Origin: Halorubrum tebenquichense DSM 14210
Lineage (GTDB): Archaea > Halobacteriota > Halobacteria > Halobacteriales > Haloferacaceae
Assembly (NCBI RefSeq): GCF_000337415.1
Contig: NZ_AOJD01000061.1
Span: 19,358 to 83,357, forward strand
Length of the DNA stretch: 64,000 bases
Reading direction: 5' to 3'
Shown here: positions 17,276 to 25,535 of the stretch, piece after piece
Numbering within the stretch: the first letter of the stretch is position 1
How the letters are laid out: every line of letters starts with the position of its first letter
Notes under the pieces: model-generated
What the model was told of the DNA's origin: nothing
The model's input: the letters and a program-made list of their open reading frames with translations, nothing else
Databases searched by the model: none
Translations under genes and position numbers: made by a program

Positions 17276-18652
17276 ATGACACGCGACACGACACCGACAG
17301 ACGGGACCGGACCGCAGCGACCGCACAGCCGCCGCCGCGTGCTCGCCCTCGGCGCGACCGTCGGAGCGGGCGCGCTCGGCGGGTGTTTAACCAACTCCGG
17401 GGACGGCAACGCCGGCGGCGGGTCGACGGGCGGGGCCGACAGCGGCGGGGACGAAGCGACGAACGGGAGCGGGGACGACGCGGGGGACGATGGCGGTGAC
17501 GGCGGGTCCCCGTCGCTGCCCCGGGTCGAGGACCCGCCGGCGGCGACGTACGTCCCGACGCACTTCGAGGCGATGCGGCGGTTGGAGCTCGTCGAGGCGG
17601 GCGACTACCTCCTCGAACCGATGCTCACGTACCCGCACCGGTTCTGGAACGTGACCGGCGACCGGGTCGAGGCGGCGGCCCCGACCGACGACCACGACGT
17701 CCACCTGATGGTGACGGTCCGCGACGCCGAGACCGGGCGCGTCCTCCCGGCGGAGACCGGACTGCGAGTGACCGTCGGCCGCGAGGGCGAGTCCGGGACG
17801 CCCCACACCCCGTGGCCGATGGTCTCGCAGGAGATGGGGTTCCACTTCGGCGACAACATTTCGCTCGGCGGCGACGGCACCTACGAGGCGACGGTCCGGG
17901 TGGGAGCCGTCGACGCCCGGAAGACCGGGTCGTTCGCCGGGCGGTTCGCGGAGCCGGCGACCGGGACGTTCACCTTCGAGTACGATCGGGCGTTCCGCGA
18001 GTCGGTGATCGGCGACATCGTGTACGTCCGAGAGGAGTCGGACTGGGGCGTCCGCGGCGCGATGGCGAACGGCTCGCTCGGGCGCGGCGGCGGGCGGAGC
18101 TACGGCGACGCCGACCGCGAGGGGCCGAACTTCGTCGACGCGCAGCGACAGGACGTCGACCGCGACCACCGCGGCGAGCCGCGCTGGGAGGCGCGCGTCG
18201 ACGACCGGCGGTACGGGACCTACTGGCGCGGTCCCGCGGAGGGCGAACTGCCGCCCGCGGCGCACCTCCCCGGGCGACTCTTGGGCGAACCGGTCGTCGG
18301 GGACGCGCTGCTCGCGACTGCCCTACTCCCCGGCGGGTCGCGGTTCGTCGAGGGCGACGAGCGCTACCTCCTCGTCTCGCCGCGGACGCCGTACAACCGC
18401 TCGATGCTCCCGATGGCCGCGCTCGACTACGCCGTGCGCCGCGACGGGAGCGCCGTCGCGTCGGGGGCGCTCGACGCCGCGCTCGACGACGCGGTCGGCT
18501 ACCACTACGGGACCGCGCTCGACGACGTCGAGTCGGGCGACGAACTGGCGCTCTCGGTGGCGACCGCCCCGAACGTCTCGCGGCACGCGGGCTACGAGAC
18601 GGCGCTGTTGGAGACGGGTGGGGTCACGCTGACCGCGGAGGTGCCGGAATGA
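17276..18652 (+). CDS. P19/Tp34-like metal-binding lipoprotein (DUF7350-like)
   Basis: The protein has 458 residues. SRRRVLALGATVGAGALGGC gives a Tat signal and a lipobox at Cys37, followed by a Gly/Asp/Ser linker to about residue 80. Residues about 120-220 resemble the P19/Tp34 iron-transport fold: HLMVTVRDAETGRVLP, PMVSQEMGFHFGDNISL (Met/His ligands), and a GTYEATVRV strand. The C-terminal half is a haloarchaeal-specific region with no motif I know. P19-type proteins bind copper or iron on the cell surface. The adjacent DyP-like gene suggests a shared iron/haem function. The ATGA overlap with the next gene implies coupling. Confidence 0.7.
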   Translation: MTRDTTPTDGTGPQRPHSRRRVLALGATVGAGALGGCLTNSGDGNAGGGSTGGADSGGDEATNGSGDDAGDDGGDGGSPSLPRVEDPPAATYVPTHFEAMRRLELVEAGDYLLEPMLTYPHRFWNVTGDRVEAAAPTDDHDVHLMVTVRDAETGRVLPAETGLRVTVGREGESGTPHTPWPMVSQEMGFHFGDNISLGGDGTYEATVRVGAVDARKTGSFAGRFAEPATGTFTFEYDRAFRESVIGDIVYVREESDWGVRGAMANGSLGRGGGRSYGDADREGPNFVDAQRQDVDRDHRGEPRWEARVDDRRYGTYWRGPAEGELPPAAHLPGRLLGEPVVGDALLATALLPGGSRFVEGDERYLLVSPRTPYNRSMLPMAALDYAVRRDGSAVASGALDAALDDAVGYHYGTALDDVESGDELALSVATAPNVSRHAGYETALLETGGVTLTAEVPE

Positions 18653-19476
18653 GACCGGGCCGGCGGGGCGGCCTGGCCGCGCTCGCCGTCATCGTCGGAG
18701 TCGCGCTGCTCGTCGGTGCGGCCGGTGCGCTGGCCGCCCCGGCGAGCGCCGGTGACACCGCGGGCGCGCTCTCGGTGTCGCCGGAGTCGTTCGACGTCGA
18801 GCCCGGCGACACCGTCACCTTCGAGGTGGCGATGGTCAACGACGGGGAGCGCGACGACGACGGGGTGTACGGGCTCACGCTCCGGCTCGACTACCCGAGC
18901 GAGTACCTGACGGTCACGAAGATCGAGTCGGCGGGCTGGTTCCGGGAGGCCCCCTCGGGCGACGACCGGTCGCAGTCGGACGCCGAGGTGTCGGAGTCGG
19001 TCGAGTACGACGACGAACGCGGGGCCGCGCGGCTGGTCCAGTCGCTCGACGACCCGACGACGGGCGTCACCGGCGAGGCGGCGGTCGCGACCGTCACCGT
19101 CCGCGTGGAGCCGGACGCGGAGCCGGCGGTCGCGGAGGTCGGGACCCGCGAGACGAGCACGGACCTCACCAGCCGGCGCGACTACCCGCAGCCGCTGTCG
19201 ACCCCCTCCGTGACGTTCAACGTCTCCGGCGGCGGCGACGGCGGGGTCGTCACGCCGGCCTACGACGACGCGGCGTTCTCGGACGCCGGCGACGGGAAGA
19301 CCGGCGACGGGAAGACCGGCGACGGGAACACGAGCGACACCGCAGACCCGAACGAGAGCGGGGAAACGAACGCGAGCGACGAGGTCGAGGGTTCAACCGG
19401 CGACGAGGCCCCGACACCGGTCGGCGCGGCGGTCCTCGGCGTCCTCGCGGCCGCACTCCTCCTCGGCAGACGGTGA
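18649..19476 (+). CDS. Secreted cohesin-like domain protein
   Basis: The protein has 275 residues: an N-terminal Sec-type signal (hydrophobic stretch with AVIVGVALLVGAAGALA), then a cohesin-like beta-sandwich (about 40-190) with SVSPESFDVEPGDTVTFEV, YGLTLRLDYPSEYL and VAVATVTVRV-like strands. A Thr/Asp/Gly-rich linker contains three tandem GDGKT-type repeats, and a C-terminal hydrophobic helix APTPVGAAVLGVLAAALLL ends in RR. It is therefore likely anchored with the domain outside. Start overlaps the upstream stop (ATGA) and its own stop overlaps the next GTG start. May serve as a docking or adhesion part of the surface complex encoded by this run. Confidence 0.75.
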   Translation: MRPGRRGGLAALAVIVGVALLVGAAGALAAPASAGDTAGALSVSPESFDVEPGDTVTFEVAMVNDGERDDDGVYGLTLRLDYPSEYLTVTKIESAGWFREAPSGDDRSQSDAEVSESVEYDDERGAARLVQSLDDPTTGVTGEAAVATVTVRVEPDAEPAVAEVGTRETSTDLTSRRDYPQPLSTPSVTFNVSGGGDGGVVTPAYDDAAFSDAGDGKTGDGKTGDGNTSDTADPNESGETNASDEVEGSTGDEAPTPVGAAVLGVLAAALLLGRR

Positions 19477-19949
19477 GCAGCGCCGACGCGGGTCGCTCGG
19501 CGGACAGGTGGGGCGGCGCGTGGCGGCCGTTCCTCGCGGGGACGGCGGTGGTCCTCGTCGCGTCGGTGCTCCCGGTTCCGGACGCGCTCGTCGGCCCCGG
19601 TGGCGGTGTTGGCGGCGGGGGCGCGCCGGTCGGCCCCCTCGCGGCCCTCGGTCCGACCGCCGCGTTCCACCTGATCGGCTACGCCGCGCTGGCCGCGCTG
19701 GCGACGCGAGCGACCGGGTTCGGGCGCGGAGACGCCCGCGAGGACGGACTTCCGGAGACGGGGGCTGTCGGGGGCGCGGCGCGGGCGGCGAGCGCGTCGA
19801 CCGCGGTCGGCTTCTGTGTGGAACTGCTCCAAGCGCCGCTGGCGTGGCGGTCGTTCGCGTGGGTCGACGCCGGGGTCAACGCGGTCGGCGCGGTCGTCGG
19901 CGTCATGGTCGTGGCGGCGGTCGCCGTCCTGCGGCGAGCAGCCGGCTGA
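19473..19949 (+). CDS. VanZ-like membrane protein
   Basis: The 158-residue protein has four hydrophobic segments. It matches the VanZ-like pattern: HLIGYAALAALATRAT, then GFCVELLQAPLAWRSFAWVDAGVNAVGAVVG near residues 110-145. The start is GTG at 19473, overlapping the preceding TGA. VanZ-like proteins are found in many archaea without a known role; the teicoplanin-resistance name does not apply here. It is the last gene of the 15.9-19.9 kb run. Confidence 0.78.
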   Translation: MSSADAGRSADRWGGAWRPFLAGTAVVLVASVLPVPDALVGPGGGVGGGGAPVGPLAALGPTAAFHLIGYAALAALATRATGFGRGDAREDGLPETGAVGGAARAASASTAVGFCVELLQAPLAWRSFAWVDAGVNAVGAVVGVMVVAAVAVLRRAAG

Positions 19950-20030
19950 GCAGGGTCCGAGCCGCTCGTCCAGCCGCCGGCGAGCGGCGATGACGACACC
20001 GCTTTACGCGCGCGGCCGCTTCCTTCGGCA

Positions 20031-21125
20031 ATGAGCCAGCCGAGCCCCGACGCGTACGAGCAGGGGCGCGGGATGGACGCGCACAACGCCGTGATGCGCG
20101 ACATCCGCGCCGAGCGCTCGGAGACGTACGACCCGACTGAGCCGACCCGCGTGTGGATCGACGAGGACAACACGCCCGACGGCGTGGTGAATTCTCTCAC
20201 GATCATCCTCAACACCGGCGGCTGTCGGTGGGCGCGCGCCGGCGGCTGTACGATGTGCGGGTACGTCGCCGAGTCGGTCGAGGGCGGCAGCGTCGCCCAC
20301 GAGGACCTCATGACGCAGATCGACGCGTGCCTCGACCACGAGGCCGAGGAGGCCGACGAGCCGGCCGAGCTGATCAAGATCTACACCTCCGGCTCCTTCC
20401 TCGACGAGCGCGAGGTGCCCGCGGAGACGCGGGCGGCCATCGCCGAGACGTTCGCGGACCGCGACCGCATCGTCGTCGAGTCGCTGCCGGACTTCGTGAG
20501 CCGGGAGAAGATCGCCGACTTCGCGGACCACGGCATCGCGACCGACGTGGCGGTGGGGTTAGAGACCGCGACCGACCGCGTCCGCCACGACTGCGTGAAC
20601 AAGTACTTCGACTTCGCCGACTTCGAGGACGCCTGCGCGGAGGCCGCGGACGCGGACGCCGAGTTCGACGCTGACGTGGGGATCAAGGCGTACCTCCTCA
20701 TGAAGCCCCCCTTCCTCGCGGAGCCGGAGGCGGTCGAGGACATGATCGACTCGATCCGGCGCTGCGCCGACGTGGACGGCTGTCACACCGTCTCGATGAA
20801 CCCGACGAACGTCCAGCGGTACACGATGGTCGACGAGCTGTTCTTCGAGGGGGGCTACCGCCCGCCGTGGCTCTGGTCGGTCGCGCACGTGCTGGAGGAG
20901 ACCGCCGACGCCGACGCCATCGTCGTCTCCGATCCGGTCGGGCACGGCTCCGACCGCGGCGCGCACAACTGCGGCGAGTGCGACGACCGCGTCCAGACCG
21001 CGATCAAAGACTTCGACAAGCGGCAGGACCCGAGCGTCTTCGAGCAGGTGTCCTGCGACTGCGAGGCGACGTGGGAGTACGTGATGGAGGCGGAGACGAG
21101 CTACAACATGCCGCTGGCGCGGTAG
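20031..21125 (+). CDS. raSEA: Archaeosine synthase radical SAM subunit RaSEA
   Basis: The protein has 364 residues. The N-terminal LNTGGCRWARAGGCTMCGYVAE holds the three cysteines of the radical-SAM cluster in the C-x7-C-x2-C spacing typical of RaSEA. Further marks are KIYTSGSFLDE, ESLPDFVS, GLETATDRVRHDCVNK, and a Cys-rich C-terminus with HNCGECDDRV and SCDCEATWEY. With ArcS it converts preQ0-lysine at position 15 of tRNA to archaeosine. ArcS and TGT are not in the window. The protein is cytoplasmic and the length is normal for the family. Confidence 0.93.
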   Translation: MSQPSPDAYEQGRGMDAHNAVMRDIRAERSETYDPTEPTRVWIDEDNTPDGVVNSLTIILNTGGCRWARAGGCTMCGYVAESVEGGSVAHEDLMTQIDACLDHEAEEADEPAELIKIYTSGSFLDEREVPAETRAAIAETFADRDRIVVESLPDFVSREKIADFADHGIATDVAVGLETATDRVRHDCVNKYFDFADFEDACAEAADADAEFDADVGIKAYLLMKPPFLAEPEAVEDMIDSIRRCADVDGCHTVSMNPTNVQRYTMVDELFFEGGYRPPWLWSVAHVLEETADADAIVVSDPVGHGSDRGAHNCGECDDRVQTAIKDFDKRQDPSVFEQVSCDCEATWEYVMEAETSYNMPLAR

Positions 21126-21253
21126 GGCGCGGAAGATCGGGCGGAAACGGGGTCGCGGCGGGCGGTCTATTCCGGAACGATAGTGACAGTCCCCGATCAG
21201 TATGTTTCCTCGTTTCGAAATGATCGATCCGTTTTGGCTCGATTCGTGAAAGA

Positions 21254-21284
21254 GTTCGGCATGGGAGACCCGACCATGCCGAAC
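21254..21284. promoter_or_regulatory. 11-bp inverted repeat upstream of the small zinc-ribbon gene
   Basis: The arms gttcggcatgg (21254-21264) and ccatgccgaac (21274-21284) are perfectly complementary with a 9-base centre. The palindrome lies 20 bases upstream of a TATA-like box at 21304-21310. Its location suggests an operator or activator site, but it could also act as a hairpin in a transcript from RaSEA. Confidence 0.5.
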
Positions 21285-21303
21285 GATCAGGTCGAAAAAG
21301 ACC

Positions 21304-21310
21304 CTTATAG
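21304..21310 (+). promoter_or_regulatory. TATA-like box of the 21332 gene
   Basis: The sequence cttatag is centred about 25 bases before the ATG at 21332, consistent with a leaderless or nearly leaderless transcript. Confidence 0.45.
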
Positions 21311-21331
21311 CTCCGGCTCCTGTGGTGGAAC

Positions 21332-21535
21332 ATGAACGCAGACGCCAGCGGTCCCCGGTCCTCCCGCGGGAAGTCGGTCCTCTTCTGTGCGGAGTGTCGC
21401 TTCGAGAGCGCCCTGTCGGACGGGTGGCTCGTCGTCAGCGACGGCGACGAGCGCACCGTCGTCTGTCCCGAGTGCGGCCACGTCGCCGACCACCGCTCCG
21501 AGCGGGCAGCGCCGACGCCGCAGCACGCCGACTGA
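21332..21535 (+). CDS. Small zinc-ribbon protein
   Basis: The 67-residue protein has two CxxC knuckles: FCAECRF near residue 19 and VVCPECGHVADH near 44, the pattern of a haloarchaeal zinc-ribbon family. It has a disordered basic head and a His/Ala tail. The TATA box and upstream inverted repeat argue that it has its own controlled promoter. The role is unknown; such short zinc ribbons often bind nucleic acid or partner proteins. Confidence 0.72.
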   Translation: MNADASGPRSSRGKSVLFCAECRFESALSDGWLVVSDGDERTVVCPECGHVADHRSERAAPTPQHAD

Positions 21536-21647
21536 CCGAGCCGAGCGGTTTCAGGTTTTTCCGTCGTCGACCACGACCCGTCACAGCCCGCGGTCCGTCG
21601 GTCGGTTACAGCCCGCGATTCGTCAGACGGTGAGTCACTCCGTCAGA

Positions 21648-22388
21648 TCAGGGCGCTCGCTCCCGAAGCACCGGGATCGCGTCCAGCCGCTCCCCGCCGA
21701 GCGCGTCCCAGTCGACGCCCGACGGGCGGGCGTACGGCGTGTCGGTGCGGACCGTCCGCTCGGGCGTCACGACGAGGTCGAGGGGAACGTCGTGGGCGTC
21801 GGGAGCCGGAAGCTCGGCGGCCGCGCCTGCGGCGGACTCGGGGCCGTCGAGGACGGAGAGTTCGTGGACGGTCGTCGCGACCGTCGTGTCGGAACTGACC
21901 GCGTCGAGCTCGCTGAGGAGCGCCCACTCCAAGTCGCTGTACCCCTCGCCTTTCCCGATCCGGGCCCCGTCGGTCGTGACGCCGACGGAGCCGGCGACGA
22001 TCAGGTCGACGTGCGCGACGTCCTCGGGCGCGGTCGGCGTCCCGTACTCGGAGATCCCCGCGACGGTCGTCGCGTCGTCGATTTCCTCCGGCGGGATCTC
22101 CTCGGGGTCGAGCCGGAGGAACGGGTTCGGGTCGCGGAGCCGCGGCTGCGCCACGTAGACGGTCTTCCCGGCGCGGAGCGCGGCCCGGCGGACCGGGAGC
22201 TGCGGCGCGTCGGGGTTGGCCTTCAGCGTCGCCGCCGACTCCCACGCCGCGGTCGTCGCGAGCCGCTCCGCCGCGGCGTCGGCCCCGGCGAAGTTGGGGA
22301 TGCGGTCGTGCGGCGGGAAGGGGAACCGGCCTTGGTCGCCCTCGTCGAAGGCGTCCCACACCGCCTCGCGGACGGCCTGTTTGTCCAT
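21648..22388 (-). CDS. 5-formyltetrahydrofolate cyclo-ligase
   Basis: The protein has 246 residues. The family marks are an N-terminal helix with [25 protein letters not shown], the ATP site [15 protein letters not shown] near residue 155, and VATTVHE with a C-terminal DLVVTPE-R-D strand. The enzyme converts 5-formyl-THF to 5,10-methenyl-THF with ATP. It fits with the pterin genes at 4.2-7.1 kb but is a separate transcription unit. The start at 22388 fits the family's N-terminus. Divergent from the EngB gene, with about 150 bases between starts. Confidence 0.85.
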   Translation of the reverse strand: MDKQAVREAVWDAFDEGDQGRFPFPPHDRIPNFAGADAAAERLATTAAWESAATLKANPDAPQLPVRRAALRAGKTVYVAQPRLRDPNPFLRLDPEEIPPEEIDDATTVAGISEYGTPTAPEDVAHVDLIVAGSVGVTTDGARIGKGEGYSDLEWALLSELDAVSSDTTVATTVHELSVLDGPESAAGAAAELPAPDAHDVPLDLVVTPERTVRTDTPYARPSGVDWDALGGERLDAIPVLRERAP

Positions 22389-22536
22389 GCGTCGACCTCG
22401 CCGCTCGCGGGCATCAACGTTCCGCCGGCAACGCGTCCGGGTGAGGTCGACGCGGGCGCGGTGCTCGGTTCGCCCGGGCGGGGTCGGCACGGGCGCGGAC
22501 GGGCCACTTAACCCGTTCAGGCGCGCACGGTCGGAC

Positions 22537-23157
22537 ATGTTCGAAGACCGGCCGGGCCGCAACGCCGAGGTCGTCCTCGTGGGACGATCGAACGTCGGCA
22601 AGTCCACGCTGATGCGCGAACTGACCGGACACGACTTCTCGACCGGCGGCAAGCCGGGCGTCACCCGACAGCCGAACCACTTCGACTGGGCCAGCGAGGG
22701 GTTCATGTTCACCGACCTGCCCGGGTTCGGCTTCATGTCCGGCGTCGAGGACGAACACCGCGAGCAGATCAAGACGGACATCGTCCGCTACTTAGAGGAC
22801 AACGCCGACTCGATCCTCGCGGGCGTCGTCGTCCTGGACGGGAAGGCCGCGGTGGACATCATCGACCGCCACCGCGAGCGCGGGAACATCCCCCACGACG
22901 TGGAGATGTTCGGCTTCTTGGAGGACGTGGGCGTCGACCCCATCGTCGCGGTCAACAAGACCGACAAGATCGACGACCTCGACGAGCGGTTGGACGCGAT
23001 CTGCGACCGGCTCGGGCTGTACCCGCCGTGGCAGCAGTGGTCCGACCGAGTGGCCCCGATCTGCGCGAAGCGCGGCGACATCGAGGCGTTAGAGGAGTGC
23101 CTGCGGACGCGCTTCCACGACCACAACCGCGACGACCTGCTGAAGTTCGTCTCATAG
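22537..23157 (+). CDS. engB: EngB/YihA-type GTP-binding protein
   Basis: The 206-residue GTPase has G1 [15 protein letters not shown] near residue 18, G3 [10 protein letters not shown] near 63, G4 NKTDKI near 150 and a G5-like APICAKRG. Members of this family act in ribosome assembly. A TATA-like cttaac at 22507-22512 lies about 27 bases upstream of the ATG, supporting this start. Slightly extended insert ([17 protein letters not shown]) between G3 and G4 is common in the archaeal branch. Confidence 0.9.
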   Translation: MFEDRPGRNAEVVLVGRSNVGKSTLMRELTGHDFSTGGKPGVTRQPNHFDWASEGFMFTDLPGFGFMSGVEDEHREQIKTDIVRYLEDNADSILAGVVVLDGKAAVDIIDRHRERGNIPHDVEMFGFLEDVGVDPIVAVNKTDKIDDLDERLDAICDRLGLYPPWQQWSDRVAPICAKRGDIEALEECLRTRFHDHNRDDLLKFVS

Positions 23158-23230
23158 GGGTCGAGTCGGACCGGAACGAGACCGTCTGATCCTCAGCCAC
23201 TCGATCGGACGCGGCTACGGTCAACGACAC

Positions 23231-23540
23231 GACCACCGAAGCCCCGGCCGGGAGGCTATACGCAGTCACTCTTGTCCCGACAGAGACCACCGAAGCCCCG
23301 GCCGGGAGGCGGGCGCACGCTCGCTGCGCTCCTCGCTCAGTCGCTAACGCTCCTTCGCTGTGGTGCTTACGTCGCCTGCGCCCGCCTCCCGGCTGCCCCT
23401 TCGAGTCCCGCCCCGCACAGCAACCGCACCTCACGCCCCCCCAGCCTCGTCGCTCACTCCGTTCGCGACTCCCTCGCGCGTGCTCCTCGCGGCCTGTCGG
23501 CCGCTCGCAGGCACGCGCCACCGCAGATCGATTTGTGAGC
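23231..23540 (-). repeat. Structured dispersed repeat, copy A (stem-loop element)
   Basis: This stretch has no credible gene. Read on the minus strand it matches, block by block, the plus-strand element at 42796-43063. Shared blocks include gcggtggcgcgtgcc at the outer end, cacgcgcgagggagtcgcga, gcgacgaggctgggg, gggactcgaaggggcagccg, and ggggcttcgg at the other end. A perfect 17-bp stem joins 23301-23317 to 23377-23393 across a 59-base loop similar to the loop of copy B, while the stem sequence itself differs from copy B. A second hairpin pairs 23489-23494 with 23499-23504. On the far side the 26-base gaccaccgaagccccggccgggaggc occurs twice (23231-23256 and 23285-23310). I see no strong TATA box on the minus strand. 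Confidence 0.75.
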
Positions 23541-23571
23541 GATCACGGACGGAGTGGTCCAGTCGGCGGTC

Positions 23572-24618
23572 TCAGAACTCGAACCCCACCGCGTCGCGGC
23601 TCGGGCGGAGCGGACTCTTGGGGTACGGAGGCTCGGCGTCCGGGTCGTTGTACGCCCGCGGAGCCACGTCGTTCGGGCCGTCCGGGTAACAGAGCGCGGC
23701 AATCGTCTGGATCGCGGTGCGCCCGCTCGCGAGTTCGAACTGCCCGCCGCCGTACAGTTCGATCCCCTCGCGCTCGCAGTAGGCGATCGTCTCGAACAGC
23801 GATTCGAGCGTGCCGAACCGCGACGGTTTGACGTTACACCACCCCGGCTCGACGGGGAGCGACTCGAGGCTCTCGACGCCGTCGATCGGGTAGTCGAACG
23901 AGAGTCGATCGGCCTGCGGCTCGACGAGCGCGCCCGTCGCCGGCGTGAACGCGGGGTCCTCCACGACCGCGGCCGGAAACGCCGCGAACACGTCGCGGTA
24001 CAGCTCCGGGTCCGGCTCGACGTCCACGTCGGTCCCCTCGTACCAGCCCTTCAAATCGAGGATTCGCACCGCGTCGGTCTCGCGCAGCGTCTCGAACGCC
24101 GCCTCGGGCCACTCCGGCGTCGGGTCGAGTTTGAACTCCAACTCCGGGTTGCGCGCGAGCAGTCCCTCGACGCGGTCGGTCGACGGCGGGTCGCCGAGCC
24201 GCGTCGAGACGACGAACCGGACCGGCTCCGGCTCGACCCCGAGGAACCCGCCCAGTGATTCTTCGCGCTGCCTGAGCGCCAGATCGAGCGCCGCGCTCTC
24301 GACCGCCCAGCGGCGGTAGTTCCGCGAGGTCTCGTTCTCCGGCGGGTTCCCGTGGAACAGGTCGACCTCGTCGAGCCGGTCAGACAGCGCGTCGATCGTC
24401 CACTCCCCCTCGACGTCGATCGGGTCGGTCCCGGCGAGCGCGTCGTGGTCGGCGGTCTCGTAGGTGACGTCCTCGCCGCGCCCGACGACGCCGTCGCCCG
24501 AGAGCCGATACTCCGTAGTCGTGCGCTCGAACCCGCTCGTCGTGTCCGCGGTCTGCCGGCGGCGGGCGACCGACTCGATAGTCACCGGCAGGTCCGCAAT
24601 CTGCTCGTAGAGGCTCAT
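23572..24618 (-). CDS. Enolase-superfamily protein (mandelate racemase/muconate type)
   Basis: The protein has 348 residues. It shows an N-terminal capping domain and a C-terminal barrel: LEFKLDPTPEW (strand carrying a Lys), VRILDLKGWYEG, AVVEDPAFTP (acidic metal ligand), a PGWCNVKPSRFGTLESLFE segment with Lys near residue 265, and YGGGQFELASGRTAIQTIAALCYP near the end. Superfamily members abstract an alpha-proton from a carboxylate and need Mg2+. The acid/base pattern is unlike classical o-succinylbenzoate synthase, so I do not assign a substrate. A DUF1405 gene follows in the same direction. Confidence 0.75.
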   Translation of the reverse strand: MSLYEQIADLPVTIESVARRRQTADTTSGFERTTTEYRLSGDGVVGRGEDVTYETADHDALAGTDPIDVEGEWTIDALSDRLDEVDLFHGNPPENETSRNYRRWAVESAALDLALRQREESLGGFLGVEPEPVRFVVSTRLGDPPSTDRVEGLLARNPELEFKLDPTPEWPEAAFETLRETDAVRILDLKGWYEGTDVDVEPDPELYRDVFAAFPAAVVEDPAFTPATGALVEPQADRLSFDYPIDGVESLESLPVEPGWCNVKPSRFGTLESLFETIAYCEREGIELYGGGQFELASGRTAIQTIAALCYPDGPNDVAPRAYNDPDAEPPYPKSPLRPSRDAVGFEF

Positions 24619-24678
24619 GTGTGATCCGACGACGGCCGGTCACTTAAATCGGTGAGCGGAGCGGGGCGGCGGATCCGG

Positions 24679-25386
24679 TCACGGTCCGGCGTCGCTCGCG
24701 CGACTCCGAAGCGTCGCGATCCGAGTGCCGAGGGCCCAGAACAGCGGGACCACGGTGAGCACGACCGCGCCGGCGGCCGCGACCTGTAACACCGTGGTGG
24801 TGAACCACGGCTCGGCGTCCGCGTACGGCAGCGCGGTGTGGGTCACCTCGCCGACCACGGGGACGAAGTAGTCCATCAGCAGGTCGACGGTGTACCACGC
24901 GGTCGCGACCGCGACGGCGCGGAGCGGGAAGTCCGTGATGCGGTGGAGGACGAACGCCTGAACGACCATCGCGAGGTGACTCACGAGGAGGAACGCGTAC
25001 AGCGCCGGGCCCGAGTTCGCGAGGAACTGCGGGTAGAAGACGACGAGGACGTACGGCGTCCACAGCCCCAGCTTGACGTTGCCGAAGAAGGCGAGCGCGG
25101 CGAGCGTGTCGCTCGACCGGCCGAGCGCCCACGCGCCGAGCGCGAGCGCGATGAGCAGCGTCGCACCGGGGCTGTCGGGGATGAAGATCCACATCTCGGT
25201 CGGCAGGGCCTGAAACTGGAACCGGTAGTACCAGAAGCCGAAGGCGGTGCCGACGAGGTTGATGGCGACGATGACCCACGCGAACCGGAAGGCGACGTCC
25301 TCCAGCCGCTTCGGGAGGGGCGCGACCCACCGCGGGAGCGAGTCGCGGTCGGGCGGGTCGCGGCCGAGCGCGCCGACGATGTCCAT
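24679..25386 (-). CDS. DUF1405 membrane protein
   Basis: The 235-residue protein has about six hydrophobic segments. DUF1405 marks are NLVGTAFGFWYYRFQFQ, WIFIPDSPGATLL, FFGNVKLGLWTPYVL, and HLAMVVQAFVLHRI near residue 145. It has a polar head of 40 residues. The family is widespread in haloarchaea and Bacillus without a proven function. It lies just upstream of, and in the same direction as, the enolase-superfamily gene. Confidence 0.88.
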   Translation of the reverse strand: MDIVGALGRDPPDRDSLPRWVAPLPKRLEDVAFRFAWVIVAINLVGTAFGFWYYRFQFQALPTEMWIFIPDSPGATLLIALALGAWALGRSSDTLAALAFFGNVKLGLWTPYVLVVFYPQFLANSGPALYAFLLVSHLAMVVQAFVLHRITDFPLRAVAVATAWYTVDLLMDYFVPVVGEVTHTALPYADAEPWFTTTVLQVAAAGAVVLTVVPLFWALGTRIATLRSRASDAGP

Positions 25387-25535
25387 ACCGCCGGCTCGGA
25401 CCGGGCGGGCAAAGCCGTGGCGGTCGCGGCGGACGCGACCGGGGACGCGGGGCCGAGGCGAGCGCGAACCCGAGATCGCCCCGACCCCCGCCCGCGACGA
25501 AAAGGGCTATGGGGGCCCGGCGGGAAGGCGGGGGT

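Noticed and set aside
23272..23689. Several Arg/Pro-rich frames inside repeat copy A
   Set aside because: They read through a structured repeat that is present elsewhere with the stem replaced, so the encoded residues are not conserved.
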